In this document: positions 39,591 through 47,797 of the stretch, one piece after another
Layout of the letters: the number at the start of each line of letters is the position of its first letter
How positions within the stretch are numbered: position 1 is the first letter of the stretch
NCBI GenBank assembly: GCA_046160825.1
Contig: JBJXHC010000022.1
Location: 1 to 47,797 of the forward strand
DNA length: 47,797 nucleotides
Source of the DNA: JBJXHC01 sp046160825
GTDB lineage: Bacteria > Bacteroidota > Ignavibacteria > UBA10030 > UBA6906
Direction: 5' to 3'
The notes under the pieces: generated by a model
What the model was told of the DNA's origin: nothing
What the model saw: the letters and a program-made list of their open reading frames with translations, nothing else
Database searches by the model: none
Program-made: the position numbers and the translations under genes

Positions 39591-41612
39591 ATGAGCACAT
39601 TCAAACTTACATCAGACTACAAGCCCTCCGGCGATCAACCGGAAGCCATCCGTCAATTGCTCGAAGGCGTCAAGCGTGGCGACCACCACCAGGTTCTGCT
39701 TGGCGTTACCGGCAGCGGTAAGACGTTCACGGTCTCCAATGTCATAGCCCAAATTGACAGGCCGGTACTCGTAATGTCGCATAACAAGACTCTTGCCGCG
39801 CAGCTCTACAGTGAGTTCAAGAGTTTCTTTCCGAAGGACCGGGTCGAGTTCTTTATCAGCTATTACGATTATTACCAACCTGAAGCATACGTTCCTACCA
39901 CCGACACGTACATCGCCAAAGATGCCTCCATCAACGACGAGATTGATCGTTTGCGACTGCGGGCAACAAGTGCTCTGATGAGCAAACAGAAAAACGTCAT
40001 CGTTGTTGCCTCGGTGAGTTGCATCTACGGTATCGGCGCGCCGGAGGAGTGGGCGAGTCAGCTTGTATTGATACGGAAAGGAGATAAGCTTGAGCGGAAT
40101 GATCTTCTTCGCAAGCTCCTGAATATCTTCTACGTTCGCAATGACTTCGAGTTTATCCGTGGTACAATGCGCGTGCGCGGCGACGTTGTTGAGGTGATTC
40201 CAGGTTCAGAGAATGAAGAGGCGATACGGATTGAGTTCTTCGGCGATGAGATCGAAAAGATTTCCTACATCAATCGTGTTGATGGGAAAGTACTTGGCGA
40301 AACCGACTATGAAGTCATCTATCCCGCGAAGCAGTTTGTTACATCCAAGGAAACACTCGAACGAGCGATGAAGGGAATTGAACAGGAATTGGAAGAGCGG
40401 CTCACCGAACTTCGCCGACTCAGCAAGCTGGTGGAAGCGCAACGCCTCGAACAACGCACACGTTTTGATTTGGAGATGATGCGGGAAGTCGGATACTGTT
40501 CCGGTATCGAGAACTACTCACGCCATATTGGCGGTCGACCTCCGGGATCCCGACCGTCGTGTCTGCTGGATTATTTTCCGGAAGACTTCCTGCTGGTCAT
40601 TGACGAATCACATGTGACGGTTCCGCAGATCGGTGGAATGTACTTTGGAGACCGGTCACGCAAGCTCACGCTGGTCGAGCATGGTTTCCGTCTTCCTTCC
40701 GCGTTGGATAACCGTCCGCTGACGTTTGATGAATGGGAGCAGATGGTGAAGCAGATCATTTATGTCAGCGCCACTCCGGGAAACTATGAACTTGAGAAGT
40801 CGAAGGGGGTGGTCGTCGAACAAGTTATTCGTCCCACCGGACTTGTTGACCCCGAAGTGGAAGTACGCGCCGTCAAGAACCAGATCGACGATCTCATTGC
40901 CGAGATTCGCACCCGCTCCGCCGCGAAGGAACGCATCCTCGTCACTACACTCACCAAACGCATGGCAGAGGATTTGACGGATTATCTGACGGAGATAGGA
41001 ATAAAAGTCCGGTACATCCACAGCGAGGTTGATGCATTGGCGCGAGTTGAAACACTACGTGACCTGCGACTCGGAGATTTCGATGTGTTGGTGGGGGTAA
41101 ACCTGTTGCGAGAAGGACTCGATCTGCCGGAAGTGTCGCTTGTTGCCATCCTCGATGCCGACAAGGAAGGCTTCCTGCGTTCAGAGAAATCGCTGATCCA
41201 AACCGCAGGCCGAACTGCCCGCAACCTTAATGGGCGTGTTATTCTCTATGCCGACACGGTAACCGGTTCCATGCAACGGATGATGGACGAAACCGGGAGA
41301 CGCCGGAAGAAACAGGTGGAATACAATGAGCAACATGGCATCACGCCTCGGACAGTGTACAAGACCACAGAAGAGATCATGGCGTCCACGGGAGTTGCCG
41401 ATGTGAAAGCAGCGCGAGATGCGCGGCGCGAACGTGCTGCAATGCCTGCCGTTGCAGAAAGTGTCGTCCGCTATTTGACCAAAGATCAGAAACAGGACCT
41501 GATTGACGAACTCCGCACCGAAATGGTTCGGGCTTCAAAGGATCTGGAATTTGAACGGGCTGCAGACCTGCGCGATCAGATTCAGAAACTGGAAGCGATG
41601 ATCAAAAAATGA
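39591..41612 (+). CDS. uvrB: excinuclease ABC subunit B
   Basis: DNA-damage verification helicase of nucleotide excision repair, 673 residues. Visible are the Walker A GVTGSGKT near residue 40, the beta-hairpin segment YYDYYQPEAYVP, helicase motif VIDESHVT, motif V/VI region FDVLVGVNLLREGLDLPEVS and QTAGRTARN, and the C-terminal UvrC-binding coiled coil (LEFERAADLRDQIQKLE). ATG 39591 gives the usual family N-terminus FKLTSDYKPSGDQP; the open frame extends upstream into the inverted repeat by chance. Confidence 0.98.
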   Translation: MSTFKLTSDYKPSGDQPEAIRQLLEGVKRGDHHQVLLGVTGSGKTFTVSNVIAQIDRPVLVMSHNKTLAAQLYSEFKSFFPKDRVEFFISYYDYYQPEAYVPTTDTYIAKDASINDEIDRLRLRATSALMSKQKNVIVVASVSCIYGIGAPEEWASQLVLIRKGDKLERNDLLRKLLNIFYVRNDFEFIRGTMRVRGDVVEVIPGSENEEAIRIEFFGDEIEKISYINRVDGKVLGETDYEVIYPAKQFVTSKETLERAMKGIEQELEERLTELRRLSKLVEAQRLEQRTRFDLEMMREVGYCSGIENYSRHIGGRPPGSRPSCLLDYFPEDFLLVIDESHVTVPQIGGMYFGDRSRKLTLVEHGFRLPSALDNRPLTFDEWEQMVKQIIYVSATPGNYELEKSKGVVVEQVIRPTGLVDPEVEVRAVKNQIDDLIAEIRTRSAAKERILVTTLTKRMAEDLTDYLTEIGIKVRYIHSEVDALARVETLRDLRLGDFDVLVGVNLLREGLDLPEVSLVAILDADKEGFLRSEKSLIQTAGRTARNLNGRVILYADTVTGSMQRMMDETGRRRKKQVEYNEQHGITPRTVYKTTEEIMASTGVADVKAARDARRERAAMPAVAESVVRYLTKDQKQDLIDELRTEMVRASKDLEFERAADLRDQIQKLEAMIKK

Positions 41613-41748
41613 AAGAGTTTATGGAGTTCTTTGAGTTTCTAGAGTTCATGGAGTCTGTGGCAACTCATGGAGTTCGTTGAGCGATATTGAATGGAATAGT
41701 CAAATGGCAACTCTACAAACTCCAAAAACTCTACAGACTCTCCAACTC
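41612..41748. repeat. nonamer tandem repeat and inverted copy, running into comF
   Basis: Units of 9 nt such as ATGGAGTTC, TTTGAGTTT, CTAGAGTTC and ATGGAGTCT follow the uvrB stop to about 41675. The reverse-complement type (AACTCTACA, AACTCCAAA, AACTCTACA) occupies 41708-41748, inside the first codons of the comF-type gene. The two blocks can pair as a long imperfect hairpin. Confidence 0.8.
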
Positions 41749-42435
41749 CTTACCCGCCCCATCTATCAATTCATTTTCCCTCCTGTCTGTTTTTCATGCG
41801 GTAACTCATTAGCCGACACCGAACGAAAGGTGTGTTCTATCTGTTGGTCGTCCATCCGTCAGGTTTTCGAAGCCGATGAAGTCTATTGCGATACCTTCGA
41901 GAAACTGAATGAAGGAGGCGACGTTTCAGCACTTATCTCCAAATATTATTTTGACAAGGACGGTCCGCTGCAAAGTCTCGTCCATGATTTGAAATACGAG
42001 GGAATGACTTCGCTCGGTGTCATATTGGGAGAACATGTTGGAGAACTGCTCAGGCGACAAGTCGATCCCGCAACCATCGCCGGACTCATTCCCGTACCGT
42101 TGCATAAGACGAAGTTGCGCGAAAGGGGCTACAACCAGAGCGAATATATCTGCAAGGGTATCAGCAACGTCACCGGTATTCCTGTCTTCCCCAAGCTCCT
42201 TCGCAGAACCCGCTACACGGAATCACAGACCCAACTTGATATCAGTGAGAGGAAAGAGAATGTTTCGGAGGCGTTCGCGTTGCGATCAACTTCGAAGGTT
42301 CCGATAGCCAAACAGAAATTCATCATCGTGGATGATGTTATTACCACCGGTGCAACGATCAAGTCTTGCGCACAGGTACTTCTGGCTAAGGGGGCGGAGA
42401 GTGTTGTTGCATGTTCGGTTGCCCTCGCTCCGTGA
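41704..42435 (+). CDS. comF: ComF family phosphoribosyltransferase-like protein
   Basis: A 243-residue protein of the ComF/GntX family linked to DNA uptake. A zinc-binding motif CFSCGNSLADTERKVCSICW is followed by a type-I PRTase domain with PVPLHKTKLRERGYNQSE and PRPP loop FIIVDDVITTGATIKSC. The start at ATG 41704 is preferred; ATG 41677 lies within the repeat. Residues 2-15 (ATLQTPKTLQTLQL) are encoded by inverted nonamer repeat DNA and are unlikely to be ancestral. No strong ribosome binding site is visible. Confidence 0.9.
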   Translation: MATLQTPKTLQTLQLLTRPIYQFIFPPVCFSCGNSLADTERKVCSICWSSIRQVFEADEVYCDTFEKLNEGGDVSALISKYYFDKDGPLQSLVHDLKYEGMTSLGVILGEHVGELLRRQVDPATIAGLIPVPLHKTKLRERGYNQSEYICKGISNVTGIPVFPKLLRRTRYTESQTQLDISERKENVSEAFALRSTSKVPIAKQKFIIVDDVITTGATIKSCAQVLLAKGAESVVACSVALAP

Positions 42436-42446
42436 TTCCTCGATTC

Positions 42447-42475
42447 TTGACATTCAAAACCCTTCTTGGTAGATT
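42447..42475 (+). promoter_or_regulatory. promoter of the gap-pgk operon
   Basis: A perfect TTGACA -35 (42447-42452), a 17-nt spacer and TAGATT (42470-42475). Transcription would start near 42482, leaving a leader of about 60 nt before gap. Confidence 0.75.
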
Positions 42476-42540
42476 GATGCGTGTTTTGGGCAGTTTTACG
42501 CATTTTCATTCCCTCATTCTGAAACAGTGGAGACTTTCCA

Positions 42541-43533
42541 ATGGCGGTAAAGATTGGTATTAACGGGTTCGGCCGAATCGGACGTCTGGTCTTTAGAAGG
42601 TTGATGAGTAAGAGCGATTTCGAGGTTGTCTGCATTAATGACATCACAGATGCGGCAACACTTGCATACCTCTTGAAATATGATTCGGTCCACGGTAAGT
42701 ACAAAGGTGACGTCAAAGCTGATGGCAACAACATTGTTGTTGATGGAAAGAAATTCAAAATCACTGCCGAGAAGGATCCGGCAAAGCTCCCGTGGAAGGA
42801 ACTCGGGGTCGATCTGGTGATTGAAGGAACTGGTGTATTCACGGGACGCGATCAACTTCAACTTCATATTCAGGCTGGTGCAAAAAAAGTCCTGCTCACC
42901 GCTCCGGCAAAAGATGAAATCGACGCGACAGTGGTGCTGGGTGTGAATGACAGCATCCTCACCGGCAAAGAACAGTTCGTCTCCAACGCCTCATGTACTA
43001 CCAATTGTCTTGCGCCAATGGTGAAAGTCCTCCACGACAAGTTTGGCGTTGACCACGGTTTCATGACCACGATTCATTCCTACACCAATGACCAGCGTTT
43101 GCTCGATCTGCCGCACAAGGATTTGCGTCGTGCCCGCGCAGCGGCGCTCTCCATTATTCCCACAACTACAGGTGCCGCACGCACAGTAGGAAAAGTAATT
43201 CCGGAGTTAAAGGGCAAGCTTGATGGCTTCTCGCTTCGTGTTCCAACTCCGGATGCCTCCATCACTGACTTCGTTGCTGTTTTGAAGAAATCCGTTACCA
43301 AGGACGAAGTGAACGCAGCATTCAAAGCCGCCGCGGCAACTTCGCTCAAAGGCATCATGGAATATACGGAAGATGAGATCGTCTCTGCCGACATCATCGG
43401 CAACGAACATTCGTGTATCCTGGATAGCAAGTTGACCATGGCCCACGGTTCAACGGTGAAGGTGTTCGGATGGTACGATAACGAATGGGGATTCTCCTGC
43501 CGCGTTGTTGATCTGCTGAAGAAAATTGCATGA
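42541..43533 (+). CDS. gap: glyceraldehyde-3-phosphate dehydrogenase
   Basis: Glycolytic enzyme, 330 residues. The Rossmann motif INGFGRIGRLVFR and NDITD (an Asp here suggests NAD preference) are followed by catalytic Cys152 in SNASCTTNCLAP. The catalytic His lies in TTIHSYT, and the C-terminal WYDNEWGFSCRVVDLL is typical. Its stop overlaps the pgk start (ATGA at 43530-43533). A strong promoter precedes it. Confidence 0.98.
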   Translation: MAVKIGINGFGRIGRLVFRRLMSKSDFEVVCINDITDAATLAYLLKYDSVHGKYKGDVKADGNNIVVDGKKFKITAEKDPAKLPWKELGVDLVIEGTGVFTGRDQLQLHIQAGAKKVLLTAPAKDEIDATVVLGVNDSILTGKEQFVSNASCTTNCLAPMVKVLHDKFGVDHGFMTTIHSYTNDQRLLDLPHKDLRRARAAALSIIPTTTGAARTVGKVIPELKGKLDGFSLRVPTPDASITDFVAVLKKSVTKDEVNAAFKAAAATSLKGIMEYTEDEIVSADIIGNEHSCILDSKLTMAHGSTVKVFGWYDNEWGFSCRVVDLLKKIA

Positions 43534-44732
43534 ATGTAAAAACCATCGATGAGGTTGAGCTGAAAGGGAAACGGGTTCTCGTGCGCGTTGACTTTAACGT
43601 GCCGATGACTGTTGACTTGAAGGTTTCGGACGACAAGCGCATCGTCGAATCGCTTCCCACTATCAGGAAGATTCTCAAGGATGGTGGTTCGGCGATCCTA
43701 ATGAGCCACCTCGGCAGACCGAAAGGGACACCCAATCCGGAGTTTTCTCTCAAACCGGTGGCGGATCATCTCAGTACGCTCATCGACCTGCCAGTGAAGT
43801 TCGCGCGGGATTGTGCAGGCAAGGCGACGCGGCAAATGGTGGATGACCTCAAGCCCGCCGAGATCCTTGTTCTGGAAAACCTTCGCTTCCATGTTGAAGA
43901 AGAATTGAATGAGGAAAATTTCTGTAAGGAGCTTGCAAGCTACGCCGACGTGTATGTGAATGATGCTTTCGGGACGGCCCATCGTGCGCATGCATCGACC
44001 GAGGGTGTGACAAAGTTCATGAAGCCGAAACCATGCGTCGCCGGATACCTGATGCAAAAAGAGGTGGACTACCTCGGCAAAGCGGTCGCTAATCCGCGGC
44101 GTCCATATGTTGCCATCCTTGGCGGGGCAAAAATCTCCGGCAAGATTGACGTTATTCAGAACCTGTTGACAAAAATTGATGCTTTGGTGATCGGTGGAGG
44201 AATGGCGTTTACGTTCTTCCAGGCTCAGGGAATTGAAATCGGTGATTCCCTCGTGGAGCAGGAGAAGCTGGGGCTTGCGCGAAAACTGTTGGATGATATC
44301 AAAGCGAGGAAGTTGCGGGTCATTCTGCCGGTCGATTGTGTTATCGCTGACAAATTTGACAATAATGCCCCGCGGAAGCTCGTCCCGATTAACAAGATTC
44401 CATCCGGCTGGCGCGGGCTCGATATTGGTCCGGAGACAGTAAAGCTCATCAACCTCGAAGTGCGTCGCGCCAAGATGATCGTCTGGAACGGGCCGATGGG
44501 TGTGTTCGAGATGCCGAACTTTGCAAACGGGACACTGGAGGTCGCACGCTTGCTGGCCGAAGCAACCCAGGCCGGCGCTACAACAATCGTCGGTGGCGGC
44601 GACTCTGCAGCGGCAGTTGCCCAGGCCGGATATGAGAATTCCATTTCCCATGTCTCAACCGGTGGCGGCGCGTCATTGGAGTTTCTTGAGGGCAAGGCTT
44701 TGCCGGGTATTGAGGCATTGGATAAGAAATAG
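43530..44732 (+). CDS. pgk: phosphoglycerate kinase
   Basis: Transfers phosphate from 1,3-bisphosphoglycerate to ADP; 400 residues, normal length. Visible are the substrate motif RVDFNVP near the N-terminus, ILMSHLGRPKG, the hinge region GGAKISGKIDVI, WNGPMGVFE, and the nucleotide loop GGGDSAAAV with STGGGASLEFLEGK near the C-terminus. It is coupled to gap, forming a standard gap-pgk operon. Confidence 0.98.
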   Translation: MNVKTIDEVELKGKRVLVRVDFNVPMTVDLKVSDDKRIVESLPTIRKILKDGGSAILMSHLGRPKGTPNPEFSLKPVADHLSTLIDLPVKFARDCAGKATRQMVDDLKPAEILVLENLRFHVEEELNEENFCKELASYADVYVNDAFGTAHRAHASTEGVTKFMKPKPCVAGYLMQKEVDYLGKAVANPRRPYVAILGGAKISGKIDVIQNLLTKIDALVIGGGMAFTFFQAQGIEIGDSLVEQEKLGLARKLLDDIKARKLRVILPVDCVIADKFDNNAPRKLVPINKIPSGWRGLDIGPETVKLINLEVRRAKMIVWNGPMGVFEMPNFANGTLEVARLLAEATQAGATTIVGGGDSAAAVAQAGYENSISHVSTGGGASLEFLEGKALPGIEALDKK

Positions 44733-44797
44733 GCGAACCAAAGCACGCGCACCGGTGTTGGACATTCTGTAGCCAGTAACGTCAACAGGGGATGGTG

Positions 44798-45733
44798 ATG
44801 TCGTATTACAAAGCGGGTGGATTCGGGAATTATTATCGGCCCAGTTTCTTCGGGGGCGGATTCCGTTTTTTTCCACCTGTTATCAAGTGGTTGCTGATTA
44901 GTAATGTCGCGATCTGGTTGTGTGTCGATGTCCTCCTCGGGATGTTCAGTCTTGACGGGCTACGGGTTGGCGGTAGTGGCGGATTCCTTTCATATTATTT
45001 TGCACTCTGGCCTTTCGGGGAAAACTTCTGGCCGTGGCAACTTGCCACGTATATGTTTATGCACGGAGGCCTCGGTCATCTCTTCTTTAACATGCTTGCT
45101 CTCTGGATGTTCGGGATGGAGTTGGAAAACAACTGGGGCTCGAAGCGCTTTCTCACCTATTATCTCGTCTGTGGCGTTGGCGCCGGCATCACCAATCTCT
45201 TGATCACGTCGTTGCTCGGTCAGGCTGCACCGACTGTTGGGGCGTCTGGCGCGGTGTTCGGTGTCCTGATCGCTTTCGGTTTGCTCTTTCCCGACCGACC
45301 CATCTATCTTTATTTTCTCTTCCCGGTCAAGGCAAAGTATTTTATTGCAGTGTATATTGGACTTGAGTTATTCTATGGCGTCACAGGAACGAGTGACGGC
45401 ATCGCCCACTTCGCTCACCTTGGCGGAGCGGCCGTCGGGGCAATCTATACCCTGGCGATCATGGGCGTGATTCCCGTTGCCTCCTGGTGGGCTCAATGGC
45501 ATGGCGGTAATGCCCCATCGTTGGGTGGTGGCCAGCGCTTTCACCGTCCGACCGACGATGTGCTCGACGCGAAATACTATGACATCAAGAGCGGTCGCCC
45601 ACTGGATGATGAGATGGAAGTGAGTCAGGAAACCGTTGATGCCATCCTCGACAAAATCAGCAGTAGCGGATACCAGAGCCTGACGGAGAAAGAAAAGAGT
45701 ATCCTCAACGAGGCAAGCAAGAAAATTCATTAA
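44798..45733 (+). CDS. rhomboid family intramembrane serine protease
   Basis: A 311-residue membrane protease. Catalytic residues are visible as Ser150 in GASGAVFG and His207 in AHFAHLGGA, with HGGLGHLFFNM supplying the oxyanion region (Asn98). Six core helices are followed by a cytoplasmic tail with a helix (VSQETVDAILDKISSSGYQS) common in Bacteroidetes-Chlorobi rhomboids. ATG 44798 is preferred to ATG 44792 because GGGG lies 6 nt before it. ispG follows after 12 nt. Confidence 0.94.
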   Translation: MSYYKAGGFGNYYRPSFFGGGFRFFPPVIKWLLISNVAIWLCVDVLLGMFSLDGLRVGGSGGFLSYYFALWPFGENFWPWQLATYMFMHGGLGHLFFNMLALWMFGMELENNWGSKRFLTYYLVCGVGAGITNLLITSLLGQAAPTVGASGAVFGVLIAFGLLFPDRPIYLYFLFPVKAKYFIAVYIGLELFYGVTGTSDGIAHFAHLGGAAVGAIYTLAIMGVIPVASWWAQWHGGNAPSLGGGQRFHRPTDDVLDAKYYDIKSGRPLDDEMEVSQETVDAILDKISSSGYQSLTEKEKSILNEASKKIH

Positions 45734-45745
45734 AGAAAGTGAAAC

Positions 45746-46876
45746 ATGGAAATCCCTGTTCTTAATCTGACAAACGAGCCACCTGCAATTCTCCACCCGA
45801 CATACAAAGTTGGTGTGCGCAGGAAGACGCGTCAGGTGACTCTTGGCGGAATCAAGGTGGGTGGTGGTGCGCCAATTTCGGTGCAAACGATGACGAAGAC
45901 AAAAACGTCCGATATCAAAGGGACCGTCGCGCAGATAGTGCGCGCTACGGAAGAGGGTTGCGACATTGTGCGCGTGACAGTGAATGACAAGGAAGCCGCT
46001 GACGCGATGGCTGAGATCGTTAAGCAGTCGCCCATTCCCGTCGTGGCGGATATTCATTTCAATCACATCTTTGCGTTGAAGTCGATTGAAGCCAATGTTG
46101 CGAAGGTGCGATTGAATCCCGGCAACATCGGCACCAAGGATCGTATTCATCAAGTCTTGTCGGCTGCAAAAGACAAGGGCATTCCGATCCGTATCGGCGT
46201 GAACTCGGGCTCGCTCGAAGAGGACATCCTCAACAAGCACGGTTACCCGACCGCCGAGGCGCTCTTTGAAAGTGCAATGCGGCATGTGGAGATATGCGAC
46301 GAGTTCGGTTTCAACGATGTGATCATTTCAGTGAAGTCCACTGACGTGCGGTTGATGATTGAAGCGTACAGATTGGTTGCGGAGCGGACCGATATTCCTC
46401 TGCACCTTGGCGTCACCGAGGCAGGTACCACACGTGTTGGTACGATCAAGTCCGCTGTTGGCATTGGGACTCTGCTGGCTGAAGGAATTGGCGATACCAT
46501 CCGCGTCTCCTTGACTGACGAGCCGTATAAAGAAGTCGAGGTCGGGAAGGAAATACTCCGTTCCCTGAGCCTTGCTTCGCGCAACGTGGAGTTGATTGCC
46601 TGTCCAACCTGTGGCCGACTTGAAGTGGATCTCTTCGGGATCATGGCAGAACTGGAGAAGCGTCTCGAGGGAGTGAAGAAGCCCGTAAAGATTGCCGTGT
46701 TGGGCTGTGTTGTCAACGGCCCCGGTGAAGCAAGCGAAGCAGATATCGGCATTGCAGCGGGCAAGGGTGTGGGCATTCTTTACCGGAAGGGCGAAGTCAT
46801 CCGCCGTGTGAAGGAATCCGAGATCGTTGACACGATCGTAGAAGAAGTGATGAACTTTCAGCCCGAGCAAGGTTAG
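45746..46876 (+). CDS. ispG: 4-hydroxy-3-methylbut-2-enyl diphosphate synthase
   Basis: [4Fe-4S] enzyme converting MEcPP to HMBPP in the MEP isoprenoid pathway, 376 residues. The barrel domain begins with GGGAPISVQTMTKT. Cluster ligands are visible as Cys286 and Cys289 in CPTCGR, Cys321 in GCVVNGPGE and Glu328. Length is that of the compact two-domain form, without the insert domain of plant and Chlamydia enzymes. The ribosome binding site is weak. Confidence 0.97.
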   Translation: MEIPVLNLTNEPPAILHPTYKVGVRRKTRQVTLGGIKVGGGAPISVQTMTKTKTSDIKGTVAQIVRATEEGCDIVRVTVNDKEAADAMAEIVKQSPIPVVADIHFNHIFALKSIEANVAKVRLNPGNIGTKDRIHQVLSAAKDKGIPIRIGVNSGSLEEDILNKHGYPTAEALFESAMRHVEICDEFGFNDVIISVKSTDVRLMIEAYRLVAERTDIPLHLGVTEAGTTRVGTIKSAVGIGTLLAEGIGDTIRVSLTDEPYKEVEVGKEILRSLSLASRNVELIACPTCGRLEVDLFGIMAELEKRLEGVKKPVKIAVLGCVVNGPGEASEADIGIAAGKGVGILYRKGEVIRRVKESEIVDTIVEEVMNFQPEQG

Positions 46877-47010
46877 AGGTTGGAGGTTGCCGGAAGCTGG
46901 ACGGGATTTTGGATTCTGGAGTCCGACACTTTTATTAATTCTTGATTGTTTTGACTTTGAATTCTCGCATCAGCCGCATTACTTCATTAATCCACTACTC
47001 CATTCACCAG
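46877..47010. repeat. degenerate short-period repeats after ispG
   Basis: GTTAGAG-GTTGGAG-GTTGCCG and further 7-nt units run from about 46873 to 46920, and ATTACTTC-ATTAATCC-ACTACTCC-ATTCACCA show an 8-nt period at about 46979-47010. Between them lies AT-rich DNA that may hold the ymdB promoter, but no clear -35/-10 pair was found. Confidence 0.5.
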
Positions 47011-47029
47011 TTTACGCTCTGGTACCCCC

Positions 47030-47797
47030 TTGTCAAAAATCCTGAACATTTTCTTCGTCGGCGACATTGTCGGTCAGCCCGGCCTTGAGCTTGCGATAAC
47101 GCTCGTTCCCAACTACGTCAAGAAGTACAGTGTTGATCTTCTGATCATCAACGGCGAGAACACGACGGAAGGCAAAGGCATTGCAGAAGAACATGCGAAG
47201 AAGATCTTCGAGTTGGGTACGCACGTTATTACCACAGGTAACCACGTCTGGGATCGATGGGACAGCCGCAAGGTGTTGGGTGCTGACAGACGCATTCTGC
47301 GTCCGCTGAATTATCCCCGTGAGAACGGTGGCAACGGTTTTATTGTGGTCGATCTTGGTGATAAAGGGAAAGCAGGAGTACTCAATGTTCAGGGACGCGT
47401 GTACATGCAGGCTATTGACGATCCGTTCAAGAGCGCTGATTGGGCCGTTGCGAAGATGACGGAGGAGACCAAGGTCATCTTCGTAGACTTCCATGCAGAC
47501 GCGACCGCTGAGAAGATGGCGATGGGCTGGCACCTCGACGGCAAGGTTACCGCGGTGATGGGAACGCACACGCACACACCAACTGCCGATGGAAGGATTT
47601 TGCCGCGCGGCACGGCGTTCCAGAGCGATGTTGGGATGACCGGGCCGTATGATTCCATCCTCGGTATGAAGAAAGAACTTGCACTCAAGCGAATGATGAT
47701 GCAGACTCCGCACAAGTATGAAGTTGCGTCGCACGACGTGCGGCTGTGCGGAGTGTATGTTCAGGCTGATGCTGAGACGGGTCGGGCATTGAAGATG
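47030..47797 (+). CDS. ymdB: YmdB family metallophosphoesterase, cut by window end
   Basis: At least 256 residues with no stop before the window ends; family members are about 260-270 long, so only the last few residues are missing. The dimetal site is visible: FFVGDIVGQPG (Asp), INGENTTEGKG (Asn, Glu, Asn), TTGNHVWD (Asn, His), VDFHADATAEK and GTHTHTPTADG (His residues). YmdB of Bacillus hydrolyses 2',3'-cyclic nucleotides. The start is TTG 47030, which yields SKILNIFFVGDIVGQPG, the normal N-terminus; there is no nearby ATG and no clear ribosome binding site. Confidence 0.92.
   Translation, partial: MSKILNIFFVGDIVGQPGLELAITLVPNYVKKYSVDLLIINGENTTEGKGIAEEHAKKIFELGTHVITTGNHVWDRWDSRKVLGADRRILRPLNYPRENGGNGFIVVDLGDKGKAGVLNVQGRVYMQAIDDPFKSADWAVAKMTEETKVIFVDFHADATAEKMAMGWHLDGKVTAVMGTHTHTPTADGRILPRGTAFQSDVGMTGPYDSILGMKKELALKRMMMQTPHKYEVASHDVRLCGVYVQADAETGRALKM

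Noticed and set aside
1..47797. Search for CRISPR arrays, tRNA and rRNA genes
   Set aside because: No regularly spaced direct repeats with unique spacers were seen, and no convincing T-loop/anticodon arrangement or rRNA-like sequence was recognised by eye; a dedicated scan could still find a tRNA I missed.

Overview
The window looks like chromosomal DNA of a Gram-negative member of the FCB group, most likely near Chlorobiota, Ignavibacteriota or Kapabacteria. This is inferred from a phosphate-selective outer-membrane porin, several lipoproteins, parA and parB followed by a DUF5683 gene, spmA/spmB, paired OPT transporters, DUF2203, and a secreted YCF48-repeat protein ending in GWNL-type segments. 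No rRNA, tRNA, CRISPR array, integrase or transposase gene was seen.

Layout. 1-2.5 kb: NlpC/P60 lipoprotein, peptide deformylase (def) and methionyl-tRNA formyltransferase (fmt). 2.5-4.5 kb: an AT-richer accessory patch with a small membrane protein, a frameshifted HEPN-like gene, a lipoprotein and a glycine-zipper peptide. 4.5-6.4 kb: small membrane proteins, a YjdI-type Fe-S protein and a beta-carbonic anhydrase, then a 175-nt heptamer repeat. 6.6-16.7 kb: a phosphate island (PAP2 phosphatase, porin O/P, two pstS, pstC, pstA, pstB, three phoU-type genes, and a convergent glycerophosphodiester phosphodiesterase), with two Pho-box-like direct repeats of 11-bp period. 17-22.2 kb: CopD-like membrane protein, parA, an AlbA_2/HATPase gene, parB, ridA, DUF5683. 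22.2-24.2 kb: a two-gene nuclease cassette (PD-(D/E)XK protein and GIY-YIG/Sel1/TPR protein) fitted with 1-nt overlaps between DUF5683 and spmA. 24.2-34.1 kb: spmA, spmB, proline dehydrogenase, OPT transporter, frameshifted YCF48 protein, second OPT transporter, PqqD-like, DUF2203. 34.3-36.3 kb: TPR-DUF2971 protein. 36.3-39.4 kb: orphan conserved gene, MacA-like adaptor and MacB-like permease. 39.6-47.8 kb: uvrB, comF-type gene, gap, pgk, rhomboid protease, ispG, and ymdB cut by the window end.

The phosphate genes form one functional unit: the porin admits phosphate, two binding proteins (one soluble, one lipid-anchored) deliver it to PstCAB, PhoU proteins signal, and the PAP2 and GDPD enzymes can release phosphate from lipid-derived esters. 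The accessory genes sit singly or in pairs at junctions between housekeeping genes and resemble defence or stress effectors (HEPN, PD-(D/E)XK, GIY-YIG, AlbA_2/HATPase, TPR-DUF2971). None has a mobility gene beside it. The best candidate for an undescribed system is the PD-(D/E)XK plus GIY-YIG-TPR pair.

Intergenic space is unusually structured: degenerate tandem repeats of 7, 8 and 9 nt, arrays of 9-2-9 palindromes, nested inverted repeats and a recurring CCCTCCCTT hairpin. Several candidate promoters share a TTG-type -35, exactly 17 nt of spacer and a TAT-rich -10.
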